Assembly (NCBI RefSeq): GCF_013408175.1
Contig: NZ_JACBYW010000003.1
Coordinates: 372,001 to 436,000, forward strand
Source of the DNA: Actinopolyspora biskrensis
GTDB taxonomy: Bacteria; Actinomycetota; Actinomycetes; Mycobacteriales; Pseudonocardiaceae
Direction: 5' to 3'
Length of the DNA stretch: 64,000 nucleotides
Shown here: positions 1 to 7,086 of the stretch, piece after piece
How positions within the stretch are numbered: the stretch's first letter is position 1
How the letters are laid out: each line of letters starts with the position of its first letter
The notes under the pieces: model-generated
Database searches by the model: none
Told to the model about the DNA's origin: nothing
The model's input: the letters and a program-made list of their open reading frames with translations, nothing else
Program-made: the position numbers and the translations under genes

Positions 1-394
1 GCCGGCGGACCAGGCGCGGGATCAGGTAGTCGTCCAGTGCCTCGACGTCGACCCACTCCCACCGGTCCAATTCGCCGCCGTCGAGTCGAATCCGGTGCTC
101 GTCGTCTGCAAGCTCCCCGCAGTAGAACACCCACAGCAGCTTGTCACCGTCCTGCTCGGTCGGTGCCCAGTCGACCGCCAGCACTCGGAACGGCCGGCGA
201 TCGACTCCCAATTCCTCGACCAGTTCGCGGACGCAGGCCCGCGCGGGCGACTCGCCGGTGTCGACATACCCCCCTGGGATGTCCCACCGTTTGTCGCAGG
301 TCTTGCGGACCAGCAGCACCTTGCCCGCGCCGTTGACGAACAGCGCCCCGGCGGCCACCCGCGGAGTGGCGAACCTGTCGGCCTCCGACCCCAT
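1..394 (-). CDS. Nudix hydrolase, C-terminus cut by the window edge
   Basis: Runs off the left edge, so only about the first 131 codons are present. The Nudix box is complete: GGYVDTGE, seven residues, then RELVEELGI, matching Gx5Ex7REUxEExGU. Nudix enzymes cleave nucleoside diphosphates linked to another group; the substrate here cannot be told. The ATG at 394 starts the protein MGSEADRFATPRVAAGALFV, which leads into the normal first beta-strand of the fold. The frame stays open upstream, so an earlier start is possible. No partner gene is visible inside the window. Confidence 0.85.
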   Translation of the reverse strand, partial: MGSEADRFATPRVAAGALFVNGAGKVLLVRKTCDKRWDIPGGYVDTGESPARACVRELVEELGVDRRPFRVLAVDWAPTEQDGDKLLWVFYCGELADDEHRIRLDGGELDRWEWVDVEALDDYLIPRLVRR

Positions 395-933
395 GAGTGC
401 GACCCTAGTGCTGTGTCCCAGCAGGTCGGCGGGGTGATGGCCTCGGGGACCGCCGACTGGTCCGGCCTGGCGGGCTGCTCGTGGAGGTGGTGCTGGTGGC
501 TCGTCAGCCCGAGGTGTTCGCGCATGAGCTGGAGCCCGCGCAGGCACAGCGTCCGGTGAAGATCACCAGGTCCACGCGGTAACGGGTCCGGCTGCGTCGC
601 ATCAGGCCAGCGTCGTGTTGGCGTCGGTGCGGGGTCGGCCGGCGAGCGAGATCGCGATCTGCTCCATCCACGACCGGTGTGAAGCGGAAAGCTCATCATT
701 GGCACTCCACCGAGTCAGAGACTTGCGGGGGTGCGGATCCCCGGCCCGATCCGAACCAGACGCACACTCCCCACTCGGCGCACGTGACGCGCCGACAGCG
801 GGCTTCGGTGACTTCCATGGTCGCTCTCCGGTCCAGCCGTGTTGATCGCACGCTTAACGACAACTGAGCCGAGTTTCGAACTCACGGTGGATCCAGCCGG
901 ACGGCCGACGCGGCATTCAACTGGAATCGGCCC
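395..933. other. 539-bp intergenic stretch without a supported gene
   Basis: Short frames exist on both strands but none has a ribosome binding site, domain signature or convincing composition. It separates the Nudix gene from the NmrA gene, both read leftwards. A decayed gene or IS fragment is possible; I could not recognise one. Confidence 0.4.
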
Positions 934-1788
934 TTAAGCGGTGATGTGGGACGCGAGCCGATCGGCGACGCTGCTGGGCTCGCGGCCGAGCAGTTCGGTC
1001 AGCAGCGGGCTGGCTTCGGCGAAGTAGCCGGCTCGACTGGCCTGATAGAAGGTGAGCACGAGTCGGGCCATCTGCTCCGGGACACCGATCGCGATCTGGT
1101 CGGCAACCCACTGCTCGTCGTCCAGAACGACGCGCTTGATCGTGCGGCCGGTGAGGTCAGAGGCGATCTTGGCGACGTCCTCGAAGGTGACGGCGGTCGG
1201 CGAGGTGAGGGTGATCGGGCCGTCGAAGGAGCGGTCACCGGCGAGGATGACCGCGGTGGCCTCGGCCACCTCGGCACGGTCGGTATACGGAACGGGACCG
1301 TCTTCCGGTTGGGCGATCGCTGCGGTCTGCTGCCACGGGCCGAGCACCTGTTCCAGCGTGCCGTAGGCGCCGTTGCGCAATGCGGTCCAGGCGACCCCGG
1401 ACTCGGCGAGGATCGCTTCGGTGGCGATGTGGACCTCCGACGGCGGGTACGGATTGCCGGGGATGGAGGCGTGCTGGCTCGTGTAGAGAATTCGCCGGGC
1501 ACCTGCCGTGACGGCTGCCTCGATGGCGTTGCGGTGCAGGCCGACCATGTCGGCCGTCGGGTCGTTGCCGGACACCAGCAGTACCTGGTCGGCACCTTCG
1601 AACGAGTCGCGCAGCGCGGCCGGATCCTGGTAGGACCCCTGTCGCACGCGGACACCCCGGTCGGCGAATGACCGCGCCTTGGCGACATCGCGGACGCTGA
1701 CCCCGATCCGGTCGGCTGGTACGCGCTTGAGGAGGTGCTCGACGGTCGCGCCGCCAAGCCCGCCGGTAGCCCCGGTGACAACGATCAT
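934..1788 (-). CDS. NmrA-type NAD(P)-binding reductase (QorB-like)
   Basis: A 284-residue atypical short-chain dehydrogenase. The N-terminus carries the dinucleotide motif VTGATGGLGG (residues 4-13). The overall pattern resembles NmrA/HSCARG-like proteins and quinone oxidoreductase 2: a redox sensor or an NADPH-dependent quinone reductase, cytosolic. It lacks the classical YxxxK catalytic pair. It starts at ATG 1788 and is divergent from a TetR gene; a perfect 15-bp palindrome lies between them. Regulation of this gene by that repressor is the simplest inference. The substrate is unknown. Confidence 0.8.
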   Translation of the reverse strand: MIVVTGATGGLGGATVEHLLKRVPADRIGVSVRDVAKARSFADRGVRVRQGSYQDPAALRDSFEGADQVLLVSGNDPTADMVGLHRNAIEAAVTAGARRILYTSQHASIPGNPYPPSEVHIATEAILAESGVAWTALRNGAYGTLEQVLGPWQQTAAIAQPEDGPVPYTDRAEVAEATAVILAGDRSFDGPITLTSPTAVTFEDVAKIASDLTGRTIKRVVLDDEQWVADQIAIGVPEQMARLVLTFYQASRAGYFAEASPLLTELLGREPSSVADRLASHITA

Positions 1789-1845
1789 GCGTGTGGCCCC
1801 TCCCTGTGAATCCGCATCCGGCCTGGTGGGGCGATGTTCATAAGT

Positions 1846-1860
1846 TGACCAGCATGGTCA
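1846..1860. promoter_or_regulatory. Putative TetR operator between the NmrA and TetR genes
   Basis: A perfect inverted repeat, TGACCA-GCA-TGGTCA, sits 58 bp upstream of the NmrA start and about 80 bp upstream of the likely TetR start. Its size and place fit an autoregulatory TetR operator controlling both divergent genes. Binding is inferred. Confidence 0.5.
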
Positions 1861-1940
1861 GGTTCGCCCGTGTCGACGACACTAGGTAAACTGACCTTGC
1901 GAGTCAAATTGTGGCGAAGGCCGGGGAGGCGGTGAATGAC

Positions 1941-2540
1941 ATGGCCGGTGCGGCACCTTCGGAACCTCGGCTGCGTGCTGATGCCGAGCGCAACGCCGAG
2001 CAGATCAGGCGCGCGGCGATCGATGCCTTCCGAGGCAGAGGGCTGACCGTGCCACTGGAAGAGGTCGCCAAAGTGGCGGGGGTGAGCAAGGGCACGATAT
2101 TCAACCGGTTCAGCGGCCGGATCGGCCTCATCGAAGCCGTGATCGAAGAAGTCGTCGCAACCGAGCTGTACGCCATCATCGACCGCACCCGATCCATCGC
2201 TGAACCCGGGAAGCAGCTGAGGTACTACGTGACCGCGATCCGCGACCTGCAATACCGCCAGCCCGCCGTCGTGGACACCGTGCTGCAGACCTACCCCGAC
2301 TCGAAGAGTCTCATGGCGATCTGCCGGGCGGGCACCGAGATTCACGACGAACTCGTCGCGGCAGGACGCGCTTGCGGCGCACTGCGGTCCGACTTCACGG
2401 CCGACGACCTCCATGTGTTGCTCCACGACAGCGCACTCACCCTGAAACACGGGACTCGCCCGCAGCGGGACGACTACGACCGCCGAACCACCCACTTGCT
2501 CGACGGAATCCACGCGCAACAGCCCACTGCCGCCGGGTGA
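1941..2540 (+). CDS. TetR-family transcriptional regulator
   Basis: About 199 residues. The N-terminal helix-turn-helix is clear (AIDAFRGRGLTVPLEEVAKV, then AGVSKGTIFNRFSGRIGLIE). The C-terminal ligand domain has no recognisable specificity; the wording resembles SbtR-type regulators. ATG 1941 is chosen because GGGGAGG ends about 11 bases upstream; GTG 1932 and GTG 1911 are in frame and possible. Divergent from the NmrA-like reductase, with a palindrome between, so it probably represses that gene and itself. Confidence 0.85.
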   Translation: MAGAAPSEPRLRADAERNAEQIRRAAIDAFRGRGLTVPLEEVAKVAGVSKGTIFNRFSGRIGLIEAVIEEVVATELYAIIDRTRSIAEPGKQLRYYVTAIRDLQYRQPAVVDTVLQTYPDSKSLMAICRAGTEIHDELVAAGRACGALRSDFTADDLHVLLHDSALTLKHGTRPQRDDYDRRTTHLLDGIHAQQPTAAG

Positions 2541-2568
2541 TGGCAGTTCCTTGAGCAGCCTGCCCCGG

Positions 2569-2682
2569 GCCAGTCAGCTCCGGACCTCGTTCACGGGCCC
2601 GCGCCACAATCTCGGCAGCCAGCCGTTTCCGCACAGACTGCGCACCCTCACCCGAAGAAGTGTCCACAGCATCCAGTGTCAT
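2569..2682 (-). pseudogene. Possible IS256-type transposase N-terminal fragment
   Basis: The reading from ATG 2682 (MTLDAVDTS... then RLAAEIVARARERGPELTGP) looks like the first 35-40 residues of IS256-family transposases, which typically run 'L...LVEQARAEGLELTGPGGLL' before the catalytic region. The likeness stops near 2569 and no DDE part follows. No inverted repeats were found. The 600-bp gap from 2541 to 3145 otherwise holds nothing I can support. Low confidence: the match is by memory of the family pattern only. Confidence 0.25.
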
Positions 2683-3145
2683 CACGCATCGTGCCCACCC
2701 CGCCGAACCCAAGCTCAGCGTGTCGGGTCGAAAACACCGCTGAGGAGGTGAACGACCACACCCCGCAACGTTCGAAGCCCGCACCGCTCACGCGCCGCGC
2801 TCGATCGTGCTCCGGCTCCACGGCACCGCCACCAGCGGGAAGCCGAGCTTCGACGTGCGGGCAACGAGCGGCTGAACGCCCACTTCTGGGAAGTAATCAT
2901 CACAGGGTTCCTTCACGGCAGTGGTGACGGAGAAGGGGCCCCGGCCGCGTGCGGACCTCTGGACGAGCACGATCAAACCCACGCGACCGCGGCGCGGCCG
3001 GGGCTGAGAAATCGCAGATCGCGAACGATCACGGGGGAATGCTGAACCACGTCCTGGGGCTCGGCCGGTCAGGCCTGTGATACCGAGGGATTCGCCAGCG
3101 GTCGCGCCTCTGGGCACGCGCTGGTCACCGTGGTTGCCTGGCGTG

Positions 3146-3547
3146 ATGCACCTCGAGCAGTTGACTCTGATCGTCGACGACTACGACGAGGCGATCCGAT
3201 TCTTCCTGGATGCACTGGAGTTCGAGCTCGTCGAGGATTCACCGTCCTCGACCGACGACGGGCGCGAGAAGCGGTGGGTCGTCGTGCGACCGCCCGGAGC
3301 CACGACAGCTCTGGTGCTCGCACGAGCTGACGACGAGCGGCAGGAGCGAGTCGTGGGAGATCAGTTCGCAGGCCGAGTGGGGCTGTTCCTGCGCGTCGAC
3401 GACTTTCAGGCGTCCTACGACCGGATGCGTGCGGCTGGGGTCGAGTTCGTCACCGAGCCACGCCAGGAACCGTACGGCCGGGTTGCGGTCTTCGTCGACG
3501 TCGCGGGCAACCGCTGGGACTCGCTGGGCCCACGGCCGTCTCAGTGA
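3146..3547 (+). CDS. VOC (glyoxalase/bleomycin resistance) family protein
   Basis: 133 residues forming a single vicinal-oxygen-chelate unit: MHLEQLTLIVDDYDEAIRFF at the start, and YGRVAVFVDVAGNRWDSLGP at the end, the usual last strand of the fold. Members are metal-dependent lyases, dioxygenases or binding proteins. ATG 3146 is chosen because it places the first strand at the N-terminus; GTG 3143 immediately precedes it in frame. It ends before a strong terminator shared with the tRNA cluster. Exact activity unknown. Confidence 0.8.
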   Translation: MHLEQLTLIVDDYDEAIRFFLDALEFELVEDSPSSTDDGREKRWVVVRPPGATTALVLARADDERQERVVGDQFAGRVGLFLRVDDFQASYDRMRAAGVEFVTEPRQEPYGRVAVFVDVAGNRWDSLGPRPSQ

Positions 3548-3616
3548 TCACTCCCGCTGGGAGAGGGACCGGAAGCCACCGGCGAACAACCGAGACCGGA
3601 ACCGAGCCCCCACACG

Positions 3617-3656
3617 CGAGAACGGCCCCCACCGTCTCCGGTGAGGGCCGTTCTCG
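3617..3656. terminator. Bidirectional terminator between VOC gene and tRNA cluster
   Basis: A 12-bp perfect stem (CGAGAACGGCCC at 3617-3628 with GGGCCGTTCTCG at 3645-3656) has a further CACCG/CGGTG pairing inside its loop. It lies between convergent transcripts: the VOC gene from the left and the tRNAs from the right. Confidence 0.75.
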
Positions 3657-3669
3657 CAGCTCCGAGCCG

Positions 3670-3742
3670 TGGCCAGGGACGGGGTCGAACCGCCGACCTT
3701 CCGCTTTTCAGGCGGACGCTCTACCAACTGAGCTACCTGGCC
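3670..3742 (-). tRNA. tRNA-Phe (GAA)
   Basis: Complete 73-nt cloverleaf on the minus strand. Acceptor GGCCAGG pairs with CCTGGCC. The anticodon stem TCCGC/GCGGA encloses loop CTGAAAA, giving anticodon GAA. The T-arm is GGCGG-TTCGACC-CCGTC and the discriminator is A. The 3' CCA is not encoded. It is the last of three tRNAs transcribed leftwards. Confidence 0.97.
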
Positions 3743-3774
3743 GTTCGCGCCCGGCTCTTGGCCGATCGCAATGG

Positions 3775-3848
3775 CGACCCAGACGGGACTCGAACCCGCG
3801 ACCTCCGCCGTGACAGGGCGGCGCGCTAACCAACTGCGCTACTGGGCC
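3775..3848 (-). tRNA. tRNA-Asp (GTC)
   Basis: 74-nt cloverleaf on the minus strand. The acceptor begins GGCCCAG and pairs with CTGGGTC. The anticodon loop is CTGTCAC, anticodon GTC. The discriminator G is followed by CCA in the DNA (3772-3774), unlike its two neighbours. Middle gene of the Glu-Asp-Phe cluster, an arrangement common in actinobacteria. Confidence 0.97.
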
Positions 3849-3880
3849 ATATCTCGTTGTCACCGGACGGGCCGGCTCCG

Positions 3881-3953
3881 TACCCCCAACGGGATTCGAA
3901 CCCGCGTTACCGCCTTGAAAGGGCGGCGTCCTAGGCCTCTAGACGATGGGGGC
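3881..3953 (-). tRNA. tRNA-Glu (TTC)
   Basis: 73-nt cloverleaf on the minus strand. Acceptor GCCCCCA pairs with TGGGGGT. The anticodon loop is CTTTCAA, anticodon TTC. The T-arm is GCGGG-TTCGAAT-CCCGT. First gene of the cluster, so the cluster promoter should lie in 3954-4285. Confidence 0.97.
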
Positions 3954-4285
3954 TTAGCCGGCCAGCGGACCGACCGAGCCTTGCCTCCAACCGGCTTTCC
4001 CGTTTTTGTGGGGTGCCCCGTTGGGAACGATTAAAAGCTTACTGCATGCTTTCGCGGCTTCGAAAAGGGGGGTCCCCCCGAACCCGAGCGAGCCACGCGA
4101 ACCCCCACGCCCGCTTCGACGGCAAAGCCGTGCACTGCGAAGAACAAGTACACCCCCTTGCTTCCACCCCGAACGAGACCCCGCGACGAACCAGCACGTC
4201 CCCTCGAATCCCCCCACGAAGACGCGAAACCGGTTTTTGTGAACCCGGTCTCACACGAAAGCCGGTCAACGCCCCTCGGAAGAAC
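3954..4285. other. Intergenic region holding the tRNA cluster promoter
   Basis: About 330 bp with no supported coding frame. It should contain the leftward tRNA promoter. The AT-rich patch around 4028-4042 is the best place for a -10, but I cannot assign exact elements. A GGGGGG-T-CCCCCC palindrome lies at 4067-4079. Confidence 0.4.
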
Positions 4286-4891
4286 TCATCGGGAACGCCG
4301 GTTGCTCAACCACTCGGGACTGGCCACTCCGCGCAGAGTGACGCGCCAGACCTCCTCCATGCGCGCGGCCGCCCCCGGCCCCGACGCGGAGGCACCGGCC
4401 ACGCTCGCCCCCACCATCGCCGTGTAGGCGACCCGGGCCACCGCCATCGAATCCACCCCGGGGCGCAGCAGACCACTGGCGGCGGAGCGCCGCAGCAGAT
4501 CCTGCAACAACGGCTCCCACTCCAGCTCGTGGCTCTCCTCGCCCTCCGCTATGCGGTGACGCGCGAGCTGGGTTCCGGCACGGATCACGACGTCCTGCTC
4601 GGTCAGGCGGACCGCGTCGTTGAGCAGCCCCACCGCGATCGAGAGCGGATCGAGCTCACGACGCAGCCAAGCACGTTGCAGCCTGGGCCAGCGTTGGGCC
4701 TGCAGCCGGACCAGCGCCAGCGCCAGCTCCTCCTTCGAGGAGAAGTGGAAGTAGAAAGCGCCCTTGGTCACGCCACTACGCCGCAGGATCGCGCTGAGCG
4801 GCACGGCGTCGTAGCCCGCTCGGTCGAACTCCTCCGCGGCGGCCACGACGATCGCACGACGGGTCAGTTGGGCACGACGCTGCTGAGGCAT
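4286..4891 (-). CDS. ScbR/ArpA-like TetR regulator (gamma-butyrolactone receptor family)
   Basis: 201 residues from ATG 4891, with GGAG eight bases upstream. The N-terminus (TRRAIVVAAAEEFDRAGYDA, then SAILRRSGVTKGAFYFHFSS and KEELALALV) closely matches the autoregulator-receptor branch of TetR proteins (ScbR, ArpA, FarA). The ligand domain 'DVVIRAGTQLARH' also fits. Such proteins bind ARE palindromes and release DNA on binding a butyrolactone-type signal, controlling antibiotics and development. There is no AfsA/ScbA synthase or biosynthetic cluster nearby, so it may be an orphan or pseudo-receptor. Confidence 0.8.
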   Translation of the reverse strand: MPQQRRAQLTRRAIVVAAAEEFDRAGYDAVPLSAILRRSGVTKGAFYFHFSSKEELALALVRLQAQRWPRLQRAWLRRELDPLSIAVGLLNDAVRLTEQDVVIRAGTQLARHRIAEGEESHELEWEPLLQDLLRRSAASGLLRPGVDSMAVARVAYTAMVGASVAGASASGPGAAARMEEVWRVTLRGVASPEWLSNRRSR

Positions 4892-5338
4892 GTGCGCGGC
4901 TCCGGCGTACGACTGTGGGCAGCGCACCAAAACTCACCGTAACGGGCAGGCGGCTACCACCCACGAATGGATGATCAACTTTGCGGAATGAAATTACCGC
5001 GCGTGGGCAGCCCTTGCCCATCCGCCTTCCCCACGAACCCGGCCGCGCGAAGCCGAAACGCGCTCACAACCGGGGAAAGGACCACCTGGCGGACGATCAA
5101 AAAAGACCCGGGGGTAGGTTTTCCCCGTGGCCACACGGCGGCCCGCCCGAGTCCCGCGAGACGTTCCACCGGGGGGTGTACGTCTCGCGGGACTTCGAAC
5201 ACGCGCCCTCGCCGTCCGGCCACGGCCTTCCGCCGGGCGAGCGATCACCACAGCGAGCACACGAAAGAGGCCCGTGCCTCCGGCCGGCCACGAACAGGAA
5301 AACGACACAACTCCCACGGCGCCGTTCAGCGGGACCGC
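4892..5338. other. 447-bp intergenic region containing a long hairpin
   Basis: No coding frame is supported. It contains the upstream region of the ScbR-like gene (read leftwards) and the 15-bp inverted repeat at 5150-5194, described separately. Confidence 0.45.
5150..5194. repeat. 15-bp perfect inverted repeat with 15-nt loop
   Basis: Arms AGTCCCGCGAGACGT (5150-5164) and ACGTCTCGCGGGACT (5180-5194) are exact complements around a G-rich 15-nt loop. No T-run follows on either strand. It lies about 145 bp past the stop of the small leftward gene at 5339-5590, so it could be a terminator, an RNA structure or a protein site. Confidence 0.6.
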
Positions 5339-5590
5339 TCAGCTGGACACCGGCGGGTCCTCTTCGCCCTCTTCGTCCTCGTCCGCCGTGAGACCGAGCA
5401 TCTCCAGCAACTTCCTGCAGTCTTCGGTGTCCCTGGCCCCGCGCGCCACCGCCATCCGAGCACGGTGTAGCTGCTCGGGAGAGAACCGCGCCGAGTCACT
5501 GCTGCGCTGCGCGGGCACCGAGGTCGAGGACCTGGGGTGACTTCTGTCCTGGAGCGCCAGGAACTTGCGTACGTCGAGCGAGCCGTCCAT
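5339..5590 (-). CDS. Small conserved hypothetical protein (83 aa)
   Basis: Starts at ATG 5590 behind GGGGAGGGG, which decides the start over longer upstream openings. It begins MDGSLDVRKFLALQDR, has a charged middle (ARFSPEQLHRARMAVARGAR, then DTEDCRKLLEMLGL), and ends in an acidic tail (DEDEEGEEDPPVSS). Soluble, no signal peptide. The central helix pair looks like a small protein-protein interaction module. I do not recognise a named family; function unknown. Confidence 0.7.
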   Translation of the reverse strand: MDGSLDVRKFLALQDRSHPRSSTSVPAQRSSDSARFSPEQLHRARMAVARGARDTEDCRKLLEMLGLTADEDEEGEEDPPVSS

Positions 5591-5782
5591 AACCCCTCCC
5601 CGACTAGGGTTCTGCCGCAGGTTATCCACCGGGAGACCTCCAAAACAGCCCCCTGGAGAGTGACGTATGAACACGCGTCGTAACCAAATGCCTCCACGGG
5701 GAGCACGGGGCACTCCGCGCGAAGGGGTTGTTCCCGAGATGCTCGCCGAATAATCACCGCGGACGAGTGAGAAGCCGCGGCG

Positions 5783-5813
5783 TTGCACAGCACTTACCCC
5801 CTAGGGGTATATT
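5783..5813 (+). promoter_or_regulatory. Copper-responsive promoter with CsoR-type operator
   Basis: TTGCAC (5783-5788) and TATATT (5808-5813) form a 19-bp-spaced promoter. TACCCC-CTA-GGGGTA (5795-5809) fills the spacer and overlaps the -10. This GC-rich palindrome matches CsoR-type copper-repressor operators. It lies 58 bp upstream of the copper chaperone gene. No csoR gene is in the window, so a distant repressor would act here. Confidence 0.7.
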
Positions 5814-5870
5814 GCGAGGTGGCCGAAGCCATCCGAACGAACTTCCCGCAGGTGCGAAAAAGGAGCGGCA

Positions 5871-6089
5871 ATGCCCACTCAGACCTTCACCGTCAACGGA
5901 ATGACCTGCCAGCACTGCGTCGCCTCGGTGACCGAGGAGCTCGGCGAGCTCCCGGGGGTCTCCGACGTCGACGTCGCCCTCGAAACCGGCAGGGTGACCG
6001 TCACCTCGGAATCGGAGATCAGCGAGGAAGCCGCCTCCGCCGCCGTGCAGGAGGCCGGTTACACCGTCTCCGACTGGCCCGGTGAGTGA
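5871..6089 (+). CDS. copZ: CopZ-like copper chaperone (HMA domain)
   Basis: 72 residues, a single heavy-metal-associated domain. The binding motif is GMTCQHC with Cys13 and Cys16. The rest follows the ferredoxin-like fold (VTEELGELPGVSDVDVALET, later AVQEAGYTVSDWPGE). Carries Cu(I) in the cytosol, normally to a P-type ATPase. AGGAG lies just upstream of ATG 5871. Preceded by a CsoR-type operator and followed by a terminator, so it is monocistronic. The CopA exporter it should serve is not in the window. Confidence 0.9.
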   Translation: MPTQTFTVNGMTCQHCVASVTEELGELPGVSDVDVALETGRVTVTSESEISEEAASAAVQEAGYTVSDWPGE

Positions 6090-6312
6090 GCGGCCCGCGA
6101 GCCGCACCACGAGGCCGCCGCGGAAGGGTGTTCCCGCGGTGAGCACAGGGGACCTCGCGGACCGGGTCCGCGACTCCGAGCGGCGGCCCGCTCACGCGGA
6201 CGGCCGAACACGAGGCCGCTTCACGAACCCTCCACAAAAGGCGACCGGACATGCCACAATCGGTCCCGCTGACCCACCCCCGGTCAGCAGCTGTGGAGAT
6301 CGGCATTGCCCT

Positions 6313-6340
6313 GCCCCCGCGTTTCCCCTGGCGCGGGGGC
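6313..6340 (+). terminator. Terminator downstream of copZ
   Basis: Stem GCCCCCGCG (6313-6321) pairs with CGCGGGGGC (6332-6340) around a 10-nt loop containing TTTCCCC. It separates copZ from the next rightward gene. Confidence 0.65.
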
Positions 6341-6425
6341 TTGCCGGACCACGAAACCCCGACACTGACGAGTGAGCACCCCCACATCCGCTGTTCCGGC
6401 CGGTCGGAACCGTTATCGTGTCCGC

Positions 6426-6938
6426 GTGGTTCTAGGACGGGCGAAGATCGGACGTCGACAGCGCACCGACGATGTCGACACACAGCAGCAGGACCAGCCG
6501 GACGGCGAACTCGAGTCCTACCTCGCGGCGCTCTCCCCCGACGAGGACCCGGAGACCACCGGCACCGGCCGCAGCTTCGGCACCTCCGAAGTACATCAAC
6601 TGCGTCTCCCGTTGATGGCCAACGAACGTCTCAAGGAACTGGCCGCCGAGCAGGGGACCTCTCCGAGCGCGCTGGCCAGGGACTGGGTGCTGCAGCACCT
6701 GAACGACCACCCCGCCCCGGAAGAGGCCGAGTGGCCCGGCAGCGCGGAACCCCGGCCCGCGCACGCGCACCCCGAGGCCGGCGGGAACGAGGAGTGGCCC
6801 GCGGACGAGGGCTTCCCCACCGAGTTCCCCGAGGCGACCGCCCCCGGCAGCGGGCAGCCGCCCGCGGGGTTCCCCGACCACGGCGTCGAGGAGACCGACA
6901 CCGAGATCACCATCCCGCACGGCCAGTACCGCTACTAG
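6426..6938 (+). CDS. Ribbon-helix-helix domain protein (170 aa)
   Basis: GTG 6426 lies seven bases after TATCGT (6414-6419), which suggests a leaderless transcript; an ATG-like start further upstream (6372) is less likely. Residues 56-92 (VHQLRLPLMANERLKELAAE, then QGTSPSALARDWVLQHL) look like a ribbon-helix-helix DNA-binding unit of the CopG/Arc type. The C-terminal half is acidic, Pro/Gly-rich and probably disordered. No toxin gene is adjacent, so it may be a stand-alone regulator. Function unknown. Confidence 0.7.
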   Translation: MVLGRAKIGRRQRTDDVDTQQQDQPDGELESYLAALSPDEDPETTGTGRSFGTSEVHQLRLPLMANERLKELAAEQGTSPSALARDWVLQHLNDHPAPEEAEWPGSAEPRPAHAHPEAGGNEEWPADEGFPTEFPEATAPGSGQPPAGFPDHGVEETDTEITIPHGQYRY

Positions 6939-6967
6939 GGAGTCGACGGGTCGGCTCGCGCGGCGGT

Positions 6968-6989
6968 GCGGGGCCGCTGGCGGCCCCGC
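6968..6989. terminator. Bidirectional terminator between convergent genes
   Basis: GCGGGGCCGC and GCGGCCCCGC form a 10-bp stem with a 2-nt loop, extendable outward. It lies between the RHH gene and the acyl-CoA dehydrogenase operon, which converge here. Confidence 0.65.
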
Positions 6990-7086
6990 CGCTCGCCCGG
7001 TGAACGACCCGCGGTGAACGCCCCGGCCGGGCGAGCACCAGGGTTCTCCCGGCGGGCCAGCCGACCCGCGGCCCCGCCGGCTCCGA

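Noticed and set aside
22-705. 227-codon minus-strand frame over the Nudix gene
   Set aside because: Wrong frame; the Nudix box is in the neighbouring frame, which runs off the window edge.
3671-3953. tRNA cluster as an integration site
   Set aside because: All three tRNAs are complete, and no duplicated 3' ends or integrase lie beside them.
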